A stretch of DNA of 60,951 bases, from the NCBI GenBank assembly GCA_903875445.1, contig CAIQWD010000098.1, positions 1 through 60,951 of the forward strand, written 5' to 3'. A program made the position numbers and the translations under genes. Shown one piece after another: positions 1-8,973 of this stretch. Each line of letters starts with the position of its first letter. Position 1 is the stretch's first letter. The notes below the pieces were generated by a model. The model did no database searches and was not told where the DNA came from. It saw only the letters and a list, made by a program, of their open reading frames with translations. The DNA comes from an uncultured delta proteobacterium. GTDB lineage: Bacteria > Desulfobacterota > Desulfobulbia > Desulfobulbales > Desulfocapsaceae.

Positions 1-71
1 ACTCCCCCACCGGACTTTACCAGCGATTGTACCTTCATGATAGGCAGGCTTGCCGAAAGGACTCGATAAAA

Positions 72-109
72 ACAAAAAAGGGATTAAATCATTTCTGACT
101 TAACCCCTT
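72..109 (-). terminator. Probable rho-independent terminator of tRNA-Phe
   Basis: Read on the minus strand, a GGGGTTAA arm (near 110-101) pairs with TTTAATCCC (near 89-80) and is followed directly by TTTTTTGTTTTT. It lies about 12 bases beyond the CCA end of the tRNA, where its terminator would be expected. The stem is short and the loop long, so confidence is moderate. Confidence 0.55.
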
Positions 110-120
110 ATTATATTTAC

Positions 121-196
<76 letters not shown>

Positions 197-356
197 ATTT
201 GTTTTGGAGAGGCCTATTTACCCGACTTCGGTTTGAGTGTCAATAATTTTTCTCCGGCATTATTCCCACTCTCAACACCTTTTTCCCGACACCCTGAACA
301 AATCATCTTTGCAAAGGATTGTTTGCCGAAAAAGTGCACAAAAAAAATTCTAAGGT

Positions 357-1154
357 CTAAAGATCCTTATGAATTGAAAGGCCGCCAAGATCAAGATCAA
401 AGTTCAAATCGTCATCCATGCCGGCACCGCTTTGCCTCTCGGATGGGTTTGCACGAGTCTTGGTAAGCGTCTCGGAAAAATCGATGTCATCAAGCGCAAG
501 AATCGTCTCTTTGGCAGGATCGGAACCGGTGGTGAAATTCGCTTCAAGATCCCCCAATCCCAGATCGAAATCCATATCGTCCATATCAGCACCGGCGGCA
601 GCCTTCTCTGCAGGAGCCTTTGCCTCTGACTTTTCAGCCTGCATTCCCCTGCTCGGAGGAGCAAGATCGGAAAGGTCGCCGAGTTCCGCCGGCACCTTCA
701 GCGACAAGGACTGAACCTCCTGTTCTTGCTGAACTTTCTCTGTTTCCCCAGGCATCCCTTCGAGATCTAAGGCGTCTTCGAACTGGCTCAGATCAATTTC
801 AATCTCCCGATCCCCCGACTCCTCGTCGTCTGTCAGGGTTTTTCCACCTTTCCGGGGACCGGCATCGACCATATCATCAGCCGCCTCGGCTACAACCTCT
901 GTTGCAGCTTCCCCTTCAACCAGAACCTCAAGGTCTTCATCAACGAATTCGTCGTCCGCCTCAAGATCGTCGGCAAAGGCCTCATCGTTTTCCGATTCTT
1001 CCTCTTGCCGACTGCTCAGTTGCAGAAAAGCCGGGGCCGCAACATTAAAGACGGTACCATGCATGTTGTCCGATACCGCCTTGATATTCTTCTTACATTT
1101 TAAACATTGTTCCAGGTGATCGAAGGAAATGTATCCACATTTTGGGCAACGCAT
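357..1154 (-). CDS. Zinc-ribbon protein with long acidic tail, unknown function
   Basis: This 265-residue protein begins with a four-cysteine ribbon: CPKC at residues 3-6 and CLKC at about 17-20. The remainder is low-complexity and strongly acidic, with many E/D/A residues and several short repeated motifs of the form DIDF, DLGLGDL and FDLDLGGL. These look like disordered binding motifs rather than a folded enzyme. There is no signal peptide or membrane segment. The gene stands alone, 154 bases downstream of nadC on the same strand. Ribbon-plus-disordered-tail proteins of this kind are usually annotated as hypothetical, and I cannot assign a function. The coding call is supported by uniform frame use and a TAG stop. 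Confidence 0.8.
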   Translation of the reverse strand: MRCPKCGYISFDHLEQCLKCKKNIKAVSDNMHGTVFNVAAPAFLQLSSRQEEESENDEAFADDLEADDEFVDEDLEVLVEGEAATEVVAEAADDMVDAGPRKGGKTLTDDEESGDREIEIDLSQFEDALDLEGMPGETEKVQQEQEVQSLSLKVPAELGDLSDLAPPSRGMQAEKSEAKAPAEKAAAGADMDDMDFDLGLGDLEANFTTGSDPAKETILALDDIDFSETLTKTRANPSERQSGAGMDDDLNFDLDLGGLSIHKDL

Positions 1155-1308
1155 GAGCCAACCTCTTTGGATTAAAAAGTGCGTTAGGATTTACCGAAAA
1201 CGCATTTTGTTTTTCTAACATATCTCCGAGTATCTCATACTTCCAACCAATAAATCAAGTATTATTCGCCAAATGCTCCACTTAACTCCGTGTATCGACA
1301 TCAAGTTT

Positions 1309-2151
1309 CTAAAAAGACCAGTCCATCCCTATGTCACAGGAGGGCGCCGAATGGGTGAGAGCACCAATGGAAATGATATCCACACCGCTTGCGGCAATAG
1401 CCGCAACCGTCGCAAGACTGACGCCACCCGACGCCTCTACCAAGGCGCGACCATTGATATTTTGCACTGCTCCGGCCATCATTTCCGGACTCATATTGTC
1501 AAGCATGATGATATCCACCTGACACTCCAGGCACTCCTGCACCTGCTGCAGGGTGTCGGTCTCCACCTCAATACGAATGGTGTGCGGGATCTGCTGCCGC
1601 ACCCTGGCCACCGCTTCCTTGATCGAGCCGCAGGCGGCGATGTGATTGTCCTTGATCAGCACGCCGTCCGTAAGATTAAATCGGTGATTGCTGCCGCCGC
1701 CGACGCGCACTGCATATTTTTCCAGAACCCGCAGGCCGGGGGTGGTCTTGCGGGTGTCGGTGATACGTACGGGATAGCCTTCGACCTTGGCGACGAAGGA
1801 AGCGGTCAGGGTGGCAATGCCCGACAACCGTTGCAGCAGATTGAGAGCCACCCGTTCGGCCTTGAGGAGATCGACAACCGGGCCGCTGACCGTTAAAAGT
1901 ACGGAGCCCGCACTGGTGCGAGTCCCGTCGGCCAGCGGATCGACGGCCTTGATCGTCGGATTCTGCACTTTGAACACCTCGGCCGCGACGCTTTCCGCCC
2001 CGGCGACGACAAACGAGTCGCGGGCCACCAGACGGGCACTGCCCATTTGCCGGTCGGAAAAAATCGCTTCGCTGGTCAGGTCGCCGCGACCGATGTCCTC
2101 GCGGAGAAAGTCGCGAATCATTGCATGCAGCATGTTTTTATCCATCGCCAT
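1309..2151 (-). CDS. nadC: Nicotinate-nucleotide pyrophosphorylase (quinolinate phosphoribosyltransferase)
   Basis: NadC converts quinolinate and PRPP to nicotinate mononucleotide, CO2 and pyrophosphate in de novo NAD synthesis. The 280-residue length is normal for the family. Diagnostic motifs are visible: the N-terminal LREDIGRGDLTS, the PRPP/quinolinate-binding TDTRKTTPGLR near residues 130-140, GGGSNHRFNLTDGVLIKDNH near 150-170, and EVETDT and MLDNMSPE in the barrel. Its start lies only 3 bases downstream of the valS stop codon, so the two are almost certainly co-transcribed. No nadA or nadB is present in the window. Confidence 0.96.
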   Translation of the reverse strand: MAMDKNMLHAMIRDFLREDIGRGDLTSEAIFSDRQMGSARLVARDSFVVAGAESVAAEVFKVQNPTIKAVDPLADGTRTSAGSVLLTVSGPVVDLLKAERVALNLLQRLSGIATLTASFVAKVEGYPVRITDTRKTTPGLRVLEKYAVRVGGGSNHRFNLTDGVLIKDNHIAACGSIKEAVARVRQQIPHTIRIEVETDTLQQVQECLECQVDIIMLDNMSPEMMAGAVQNINGRALVEASGGVSLATVAAIAASGVDIISIGALTHSAPSCDIGMDWSF

Positions 2152-2154
2152 GCC

Positions 2155-4818
2155 CTACACCATCCGTTTGAGCCGCTCTTCGGCCTCGATTATTTTATCG
2201 ATCGTCGCATCGAGAAGGGCCTTTTTTTCCTGTTCCTTGGCAACAATGTCCGCCTTGGCGTTGGCCAGGAATTTTTCGTTGGTCAGCTTGCCGTTGACCT
2301 GTGCCAGTTTGGCCTCGACCTTCTCCCGCTCCCGCTGCAGTTTGGCCAGTTCGCCGGCGACATCGACCAGGCCCTTGAGCGGCACAAAAATTTCCAGGTC
2401 GTTGCAAATATAGGTGGCGGCGTCGGCCGGTTTTTCTATCTGCTGTTTGACGGTAAAGGCGCTCAACCGCGTCATGTCGCTGATAGCGGCGGCAAAGGTG
2501 GCAAGAAAAACCGCCTTCTGTTCATCGCCACAGATAATAAAGGCCTCTATCTTCGCCGACGGATGGACCTCGGCCTCGGAACGGATATTGCGGATGCCGG
2601 TAATGACCGCCATCAGCAGTTCCATCTTCTCGACCGCCGCCGGATTGTTCCAGTCGTCCTGCCTTTTCGGGAAAGGTGTGGTCGCCAGCAAGGGTCGTTC
2701 GCCCGGGAGAACCGACCAGATTTCCTCGGAGACAAAGGGAGTAATGGGATGAATCAATTTCAGGATCGTTTCGAGGACAACGAGCAAGACACCTCTCGCC
2801 TGCCCTTGAGCCTTCGGGTCGTTACTAAACAGATCGGCCTTGATCCACTCCAGATACCAGTCACAGAATTCCCGCCAGATAAACTGATAAATGGCCGAGG
2901 CAACATCGTTAAAACGATACTCATCAAGCCCCAGCCTGACCTCATCTATGACCGCCGCCGTACGGCTGAGAATCCATTGATGCACCAGGGGCAGGTCGCC
3001 CGGCACGGCTACCACGTCTTTTACCGATTCCGAATAATCGGCCACATGCATCAAGGCAAAGCGGGCGGCATTCCAGATCTTATTGATGAAGTGCCGATAG
3101 CCTTCTATGCGCTCCTCGTCGAGCTTGATTTCCCGGCCCTGGGCGGCAAAGGCGGTGAGGGTAAAACGCATGGCATCGGTGCCGTACTCCCGCATGACCA
3201 CCAGCGGATCGATGACATTGCCGGTCGACTTGGACATCTTTTTGCCAAATTTGTCGCGCACCAGGGCATGCAGATAGACGTCCTTAAACGGCACCTCGTC
3301 CATGAAGTGCAAGCCCATCATCATCATTCTGGCCACCCAGAAGAAGAGGATGTCAAAGCTCGTTATCAGGACCGAGGTCGGATAAAAAATCCCCAATTCC
3401 CGGGTTTTCTCAGGCCAACCCATAGTCGAAAAAGGCCACAGGGCCGAGGAAAACCAGGTGTCGAGCACATCGGTTTCGCGGACAAGGGCAAGGGATGCGC
3501 ATTTCGGGCAGGAGGTCGGATCCTCCGAGGCGACAATCAGTTCGCCGCAGTCACCGCAGGTCCAGGCGGGGATGCGATGCCCCCACCAGATCTGCCGGGA
3601 AATGCACCAGTCGCGGATATTATCCATCCAGCTGTAGAAGGTGTTATACCAGGATTTCGGATAGATATTGATGCGCCCGTCGCGAACCGCGGCCACCGCC
3701 TTGGCGGCCAGGGGTTTGACCGCCACGAACCACTGCACGGAGGTGGTCGGCTCGATCACCGTCTTGCAGCGATAGCAGTGGCCGACGGCATGCTCATAGT
3801 CGTCGATTTTTTCAAGAAAACCAAGGCGTTCGAGATCTTCCTCGACCTTTTTGCGGCAGGCAAAACGGTCGAGGCCGCAATAGGCACCGGCTGCGGCATT
3901 CATAACCCCCTTGTCGTCCATGACCTTCAGGTGCGGCAGGGAATGGCGCTGGGCGATTTCGTAGTCGTTGCGGTCATGGGATGGCGTCACCTTGAGGGCA
4001 CCGGTACCGAATTCCCGGTCGACATGGGCATCGAGCACCACCGGTATTACTCGGTCGGTGAGCGGCAGCTTGATGCCGACACCTACCAAGTGCGCATAGC
4101 GCTGATCCTCGGGATGCACGGCAACCCCGGTGTCGCCGAGCATGGTTTCCGGCCTGGTGGTGGCGACAACGACATGGCCGGAACCGTCGGCATAGGGGTA
4201 GCGAATATGATAGAGTTTGCCCTTGGTGTCTTCATGCTCCACCTCGTCGTCGGATAGGGCGGTATGGCAGCGCGGACACCAGTTGACGATATAGTTTCCT
4301 TTATAGATCAGCCCTTCCCGGTACAGTCGGACGAATACCTCACGAACCGCCTTCGACAGACCTTCGTCCATGGTAAAACGTTCCCGCTGCCAATCGCACG
4401 ACGCCCCCAGCTTCTGCAACTGGTTGATGATCGTTCCCCCCTTCTCGGCGCGCCAGGCCCAGACCCTGTCGATAAAGGCATCGCGGCCGAGGTCGTCGCG
4501 GGTCTTGCCTTCGGCGGCGAGCTGCCGTTCCACCACATTTTGGGTGGCGATGCCGGCATGATCGGTCCCCGGCACCCACAGGGTGTTGTGGCCACTCATG
4601 CGATGATAGCGGGTAAGAATATCCTGTAGGGTGTTATTCAGGGCATGGCCGACATGCAGGACACCGGTGACGTTAGGCGGTGGAATGACTATTGAAAATG
4701 CAGGCTTGCCGTCTTCCATGCCGGCCGAGAAACAGCCGCTTTCCTGCCAGCGGCCAAGCCACTTTTCTTCGACTGCGGCAAACTCATATCCCTTACTCAA
4801 CTGGTTTTCTTCTTTCAT
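2155..4818 (-). CDS. valS: Valyl-tRNA synthetase
   Basis: This class I aminoacyl-tRNA synthetase charges tRNA-Val and edits misactivated threonine. The HIGH-type signature appears as PPPNVTGVLHVGHALNN and the KMSKS loop as KKMSKSTGNV. The CP1 editing-domain motif TTRPETMLGDT is present, and the protein ends in the long ValS coiled coil rich in E, K and A. Two CxxC pairs (CPRC; CGDC with CPKC) lie in the catalytic half. The frame is open for 29 more codons upstream to 4905, but that extension is basic and atypical. I place the start at 4818, where the conserved N-terminus (YEFAAVEEKW) follows within a dozen residues. Neither start has a strong ribosome-binding site. The gene lies between dgt and nadC. 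Confidence 0.96.
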   Translation of the reverse strand: MKEENQLSKGYEFAAVEEKWLGRWQESGCFSAGMEDGKPAFSIVIPPPNVTGVLHVGHALNNTLQDILTRYHRMSGHNTLWVPGTDHAGIATQNVVERQLAAEGKTRDDLGRDAFIDRVWAWRAEKGGTIINQLQKLGASCDWQRERFTMDEGLSKAVREVFVRLYREGLIYKGNYIVNWCPRCHTALSDDEVEHEDTKGKLYHIRYPYADGSGHVVVATTRPETMLGDTGVAVHPEDQRYAHLVGVGIKLPLTDRVIPVVLDAHVDREFGTGALKVTPSHDRNDYEIAQRHSLPHLKVMDDKGVMNAAAGAYCGLDRFACRKKVEEDLERLGFLEKIDDYEHAVGHCYRCKTVIEPTTSVQWFVAVKPLAAKAVAAVRDGRINIYPKSWYNTFYSWMDNIRDWCISRQIWWGHRIPAWTCGDCGELIVASEDPTSCPKCASLALVRETDVLDTWFSSALWPFSTMGWPEKTRELGIFYPTSVLITSFDILFFWVARMMMMGLHFMDEVPFKDVYLHALVRDKFGKKMSKSTGNVIDPLVVMREYGTDAMRFTLTAFAAQGREIKLDEERIEGYRHFINKIWNAARFALMHVADYSESVKDVVAVPGDLPLVHQWILSRTAAVIDEVRLGLDEYRFNDVASAIYQFIWREFCDWYLEWIKADLFSNDPKAQGQARGVLLVVLETILKLIHPITPFVSEEIWSVLPGERPLLATTPFPKRQDDWNNPAAVEKMELLMAVITGIRNIRSEAEVHPSAKIEAFIICGDEQKAVFLATFAAAISDMTRLSAFTVKQQIEKPADAATYICNDLEIFVPLKGLVDVAGELAKLQREREKVEAKLAQVNGKLTNEKFLANAKADIVAKEQEKKALLDATIDKIIEAEERLKRMV

Positions 4819-4942
4819 ATTTATAGATTGCAAATAATTATTAGGAATCGTTACGGTTCTCGTCACAGGACGCACCATTTTCGAAAGTAACTGCGACCTT
4901 GCCATAATTCAACTGTTTTCGACGCGGAAGATAAAAAACAGC

Positions 4943-6037
4943 TTATTTGACACTCCATGGTTCGGGCAGGAAAATGTGCTTATAGATGGAGAGGGCATAG
5001 CGATCGGTCATCCCGGCGATATAGTCACACACCTTGCGGTGCGCCTCTTTTTCATCACCCCAGTTTTCCTTACCGACCCCATACTCCCACCGGTCGCCTC
5101 GGAGGCGAACGATGCCGTTTTCGAGAAAATACTTGTAAAGATCAGCAATTATCCGCTGGGCTTTGACGAACTCGTTGTGCACCTTGTAGTAGGTATAGAC
5201 GTTATCGTAGAGAAAGCCGCGCAACTCGGTAATCGCTTCGAGCATACGGGTACTGATATGCAGATTGCCGTCGTTGGCGGTGAGCGTTTCGACAATGAGA
5301 TCCCTGACCATAGCACCGATGCGCTTGGAATGGCGTTCGCCCACCGCCTTTTTGATTTTTTCGGGAAGATCCGCCTCCTTTAAAATGCCGGCGCGCAGCG
5401 CATCATCGAGGTCATGGTTGACATAGGCGATGATGTCCGCCAGCCGGACCACTTGACCCTCCAGGGTTACTGCGATCTCCGACTTGTCCTTCGGCAGGAT
5501 GTCGGCGCGCCCTTTGGAATGACGAACGATACCGTTGCGCACCTCAAAGGTGAGGTTGAGGCCCTTGCCGCCATTTTCGAGGAAATCGACTACCCGCAGA
5601 CTGTGCACATAATGCCTGAACCCGCTCGGATGCAAGTCGTTCAGTGTCGCCTCTCCGGCATGGCCGAACGGGGTGTGACCAAGATCATGGCCCAGGGCGA
5701 TGGCCTCGGTCAGCGGCTCGTTCAGACACAGTGCCGAAGCGATGGTTCGGGCGATTTGTGAAACCTCAAGGACATGGGTCAGGCGAGTACGGTAATGATC
5801 GCCGGCAGGAGAAAGGAAGACCTGGGTCTTGTGCTTCAGCCGGCGGAAGGTTTTCGAATGGGTTATCCGGTCGCGATCGCGCTGAAACGGCAGACGAATA
5901 TCAGACAGATCCTCCTCCTCTTCGAGATGACGACCGGAGGAATTTTTATTGAGCGCCGCGAAGGGCGAGAGAATTTTCTCCTCCCGTTCCTCAAGCTGCT
6001 TCTTGATCGATTTGCCGATAACCGGTAGGAAAGACAT
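4943..6037 (-). CDS. dgt: dGTPase-like HD-domain triphosphohydrolase
   Basis: The protein is a deoxyguanosinetriphosphate triphosphohydrolase-like HD enzyme that would cleave dNTPs to the nucleoside and triphosphate. At 364 residues it matches the shorter bacterial group. Metal-binding and family motifs are visible: [11 protein letters not shown], then [15 protein letters not shown], the HD signature [14 protein letters not shown] near residue 115, and a later D in YVNHDLDD. It is first in the apparent dgt-valS-nadC run, 37 bases or more upstream of valS. Substrate specificity within this family varies, so the dGTP assignment is by family only. Confidence 0.92.
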   Translation of the reverse strand: MSFLPVIGKSIKKQLEEREEKILSPFAALNKNSSGRHLEEEEDLSDIRLPFQRDRDRITHSKTFRRLKHKTQVFLSPAGDHYRTRLTHVLEVSQIARTIASALCLNEPLTEAIALGHDLGHTPFGHAGEATLNDLHPSGFRHYVHSLRVVDFLENGGKGLNLTFEVRNGIVRHSKGRADILPKDKSEIAVTLEGQVVRLADIIAYVNHDLDDALRAGILKEADLPEKIKKAVGERHSKRIGAMVRDLIVETLTANDGNLHISTRMLEAITELRGFLYDNVYTYYKVHNEFVKAQRIIADLYKYFLENGIVRLRGDRWEYGVGKENWGDEKEAHRKVCDYIAGMTDRYALSIYKHIFLPEPWSVK

Positions 6038-6465
6038 AGTAGCTCTCTTGCCTCACCCCGAGAAACGAGGCTTGTGCATTACCCCCTTGAAAGGGTAAAA
6101 ACATGCAGAAAATTCTTCCATGGGCCTTGACTGCCGCAACACCGACCGGGCTTGCCCATGCACCATTATCATGAGAAGTCACTTCCCTTTAAACCATGCC
6201 CTGTTCCTGATTTCAATAGCTTGCCCAATAATTTCCACATCTGGCGCCGGAACTTTGGTGAAATGGCTATCGAGAAAAGAGAAATCCACCCCTCTTTCCA
6301 CTCCGCAGCCACTCTGCCGGAAAAATGCCTTGGAAAACTTGACAAACAATCGAAAAGTAGGAACAACTATCATATGACTGGAAAACATTTCCCAAGATCA
6401 GAAATGGTTTCTTACAAAAAACCACTGGCGATACAAAAGATTTTTCACTCAGAAAGGAGACACAC
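6038..6465. other. Intergenic region between divergent dgt and tpx
   Basis: These 428 bases hold no gene I can support. Small open frames occur on both strands but lack ribosome-binding sites and family resemblance. The region must contain promoters for dgt (leftward) and tpx (rightward). A TTGACA hexamer near 6340 has no well-spaced -10 partner, so I do not call it. A ribosome-binding site AAAGGAG sits just before tpx. Confidence 0.5.
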
Positions 6466-6963
6466 ATGGCAAAAATCACCCTCAAAGGCAATGAGATAGC
6501 AACCATCGGCAATCTGCCGGCGGTCGGTTCCCCGGCCCCAGATTTTACTCTGGTGAAGACCGATCTCGGCACGGTCGGTCTGGGGGATTACCGGGGTAAG
6601 ACGGTGGTTCTCAACATCTTCCCCTCCATCGATACCGGGGTTTGCGCCGCCTCCACCCGCCGTTTCAACAGCGAGGCCGGCAACCGCGCCGATGCTGTGG
6701 TGCTCTGCGTTTCCGCCGACCTGCCCTTTGCCCATAAACGTTTTTGCGAGGCGGAAGGTCTGAAAAACGTCGTCCCCGCATCGGTGTTCCGCTCTGCCGA
6801 TTTCGGTAAAAACTACGGCCAGACCATCACCACCGGGGTGCTTGCCGGCCTCCTCGCCAGAGCTGTTGTGGTTATCGACCCGGACGGCAAGGTCAAATAC
6901 ACCGAGCAGGTGCCGGAAATAGGCCAGGAGCCCAATTACCAGGCCGCCCTCGACAGTATGTAA
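6466..6963 (+). CDS. tpx: Thiol peroxidase (atypical 2-Cys peroxiredoxin)
   Basis: Tpx reduces hydrogen peroxide and alkyl hydroperoxides, usually with thioredoxin as electron donor. The 165-residue length is typical. The peroxidatic site reads FPSIDTGVCAASTRRF with Cys near residue 60. The resolving Cys falls in the VLCVSADLPFAHKRFCEAEG segment near residues 82-95. The N-terminus MAKITLKGNEI is characteristic of the family. A good AAAGGAG precedes the ATG by about 8 bases. It heads a plus-strand run with ogt and a PLP enzyme, spaced 35 and 18 bases, which suggests one transcript linked to sulfur or redox and alkylation stress. Confidence 0.96.
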   Translation: MAKITLKGNEIATIGNLPAVGSPAPDFTLVKTDLGTVGLGDYRGKTVVLNIFPSIDTGVCAASTRRFNSEAGNRADAVVLCVSADLPFAHKRFCEAEGLKNVVPASVFRSADFGKNYGQTITTGVLAGLLARAVVVIDPDGKVKYTEQVPEIGQEPNYQAALDSM

Positions 6964-6998
6964 GAATACCCCAAGCCAACAAAGCAACAGGAGATGCT

Positions 6999-7481
6999 AT
7001 GAAACGCTATTGTTATTGCGACAGCCCCATCGGCAGAATGCTGCTGGTCGGTGAAAACGGGGTGTTGGAGGAACTGCATTTTCCCAAGGCCGCAGAAAAG
7101 CTTTCGATACCGGCCAAATGGCAAAAGGATGAGACCTGTTTCGTGGAGACCCTACGGCAGCTCCGGCAATACTTTGCCGGCGATCGGCGGCAGTTTGATT
7201 GCCCGATGGCCCCGCGAGGTACCCCCTTCCAGGAACGGGTATGGCAGGAACTGTGCAATATCCCCTATGGCGAGACCGCCAGCTACGGGGCGATTGCCCA
7301 ACGAATTGGCAACCCCAAGGCCTGTCGGGCGGTGGGCATGGCCAACAGCAAGAATCCGATCCCGATCATCATTCCCTGCCACCGCATCATCGGCAAAGAC
7401 GGCTCCCTTACCGGCTTCGGCGGCGGACTGGCAGTGAAAAAGCAGCTCCTCGACCTGGAACGTCAGGCGCTTGCCGGTTAG
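6999..7481 (+). CDS. ogt: Methylated-DNA--[protein]-cysteine S-methyltransferase
   Basis: This suicide repair enzyme transfers the alkyl group from O6-alkylguanine in DNA to its own cysteine. The active-site motif IIPCHRII is intact at about residues 125-132. The preceding winged-helix motif includes GTPFQERVWQELCNIPYGET and RAVGMANSKNP, as in Ogt/AdaB proteins. At 160 residues it is a single-domain enzyme without an Ada regulatory half. The ribosome-binding site AACAGGAGAT lies just before ATG 6999. It is 35 bases after tpx and 18 bases before the next gene, so it is probably in the same operon. Confidence 0.95.
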   Translation: MKRYCYCDSPIGRMLLVGENGVLEELHFPKAAEKLSIPAKWQKDETCFVETLRQLRQYFAGDRRQFDCPMAPRGTPFQERVWQELCNIPYGETASYGAIAQRIGNPKACRAVGMANSKNPIPIIIPCHRIIGKDGSLTGFGGGLAVKKQLLDLERQALAG

Positions 7482-7499
7482 TCCCCAAAGGAGGTCTCC

Positions 7500-8933
7500 A
7501 TGTCAAAAAAAGACGCCGTGCACATTACCCGCGGGATGCAGGAATATATCGACAAGAACAATAAATACTTGGCAAAACGGGCGAAATACATTGAAAAAAC
7601 GGTGCGCAAATGGAAATTCGACACCATCGCCGTACACGGTCTCTATTCGGTAACCGATGCCCTGAAAGACTACCAGGGGGCGATCATCGAACCGATCTTC
7701 ATGAGCACCTCCCAGGCCTACAACGACTCGGACGAGATGGCCGCAGCCCTTGCCTACAAGATCCCCACCTGGTGCTACTCGCGTATCGCCAACCCCTCGA
7801 CCTATTACTACGAGTGGACCCTGGCTCTCCTTGAGGGCTACGGCTATGACGGCGCCACCTCGTGCTGCTCCACCTCCTCCGGCATGGCCGCCATCATGAC
7901 GGCGGTACAGCCCTTTCTGCGGGTAATAAAAGATGCCGGCGAACCGCGCAATTTCGTCGCCACGGCCCAGTGCTACGGTGGTACCTTCCAGCAGTTTACC
8001 GTCCGCCTCATGCAGGAACGTAACATCGAATGCCGCTGGGTAAGAGACGCCACCAACCTGGACGAATGGGCGGCCAAGATCGACGGCAACACCCGCTTTC
8101 TTTACGGCGAGCTGCCCAGCAACCCGCAACTCGGCTTTTTTGACATCCAAGCGGTTGCCGATCTTGCCCACAGCCATAACCTGCCGCTCATCTGCGACTC
8201 CACCGTCGCCACCCCGGCCCTCCTCCGCCCCATCTGCCACGGCGCCGACATCGTCGTTCAGTCGGTGACCAAGAGCCTTACCAGCAGCGGCTTCGGTATC
8301 TGCGGCGCGGTCATCGCCCGGAAAAATCTGGTCACAAATATCGACGACGACCAGCTCAAGGAGGATTTTTCGCTTTCGGTAAAATACCTGCAAAATCGCG
8401 ACTTCGGCCCCAACCTCCACCCCCTGCAGGCGATCATGTCCTTAAACGACATGCGCACCCTGCGCTCGAAGATGGACCTGATGAGCCGCAACTGCGAGAA
8501 GGTTGCCGACTACCTCGCCGGTCACCCAGGAGTGGAGAGTGTCCAGTATCTCGGGCTGAAGAACCACCCACTGCACGACCTGGCCTCCCGGTACATGTGG
8601 CTGGTCGACGCCGAGTACGACGACCAGTACAACCGACCGGTCAACCGTTACGGCCATTTGCTGTCTTTCTGCGTCAAAGCCGGGGTGGAAAAGACCCGCA
8701 AGGTGTTCGACAACCTGCAGCGTATCTGGCGGGCCACCGATCTCGGCCGCATCAAGAGTGTCGCCACCATCCCGGCCATTTCAACGCACCAGCAACAGGG
8801 CGAGGAAGGCCGGGCCCTGGCGGGTATCCCCGGCAATATGATCCGCCTCTCGGTAGGCGCCGAACATCCGACAGACATTATCGCCGACCTGGATCAGGCC
8901 TTCCATGCGGCAAAAAGAAAAGGCAGGGTGTAA
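7500..8933 (+). CDS. Cys/Met-metabolism PLP-dependent enzyme (trans-sulfuration family)
   Basis: This 477-residue protein belongs to the cystathionine gamma-synthase/O-acetylhomoserine sulfhydrylase fold. Visible family features are the substrate-loop YSRIANPST near residue 98, the phosphate-binding TSSGMAAIMTA near 125, the aspartate in ICDSTVATP, and the PLP lysine in VVQSVTKSLTSSG near residue 260. It is longer than a typical MetB (about 390) because of an N-terminal extension of some 60 residues. A strong AAAGGAGGT precedes ATG 7500. Whether it makes cystathionine, homocysteine or performs gamma-lysis cannot be told from sequence alone. Its position after tpx and ogt suggests sulfur-amino-acid or redox supply. 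Confidence 0.88.
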   Translation: MSKKDAVHITRGMQEYIDKNNKYLAKRAKYIEKTVRKWKFDTIAVHGLYSVTDALKDYQGAIIEPIFMSTSQAYNDSDEMAAALAYKIPTWCYSRIANPSTYYYEWTLALLEGYGYDGATSCCSTSSGMAAIMTAVQPFLRVIKDAGEPRNFVATAQCYGGTFQQFTVRLMQERNIECRWVRDATNLDEWAAKIDGNTRFLYGELPSNPQLGFFDIQAVADLAHSHNLPLICDSTVATPALLRPICHGADIVVQSVTKSLTSSGFGICGAVIARKNLVTNIDDDQLKEDFSLSVKYLQNRDFGPNLHPLQAIMSLNDMRTLRSKMDLMSRNCEKVADYLAGHPGVESVQYLGLKNHPLHDLASRYMWLVDAEYDDQYNRPVNRYGHLLSFCVKAGVEKTRKVFDNLQRIWRATDLGRIKSVATIPAISTHQQQGEEGRALAGIPGNMIRLSVGAEHPTDIIADLDQAFHAAKRKGRV

Positions 8934-8973
8934 GGAGAGAAACAACCAGGTTAAACGTGTTTGCTAGTGGCCG

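Noticed and set aside
2047-4257. A 736-codon open frame on the plus strand opposite valS
   Set aside because: It is a shadow of valS in GC-rich sequence. It has no ribosome-binding site, its translation shows no family resemblance, and valS motifs are complete on the other strand.
4819-4905. Longer valS start at 4905
   Set aside because: The added 29 residues are basic and unlike the family N-terminus, and the ATG lacks a ribosome-binding site.
7503-8420. A 305-codon minus-strand frame opposite the PLP enzyme
   Set aside because: It is antisense to a gene with all family motifs; its composition is glycine/valine-rich nonsense typical of shadow frames.
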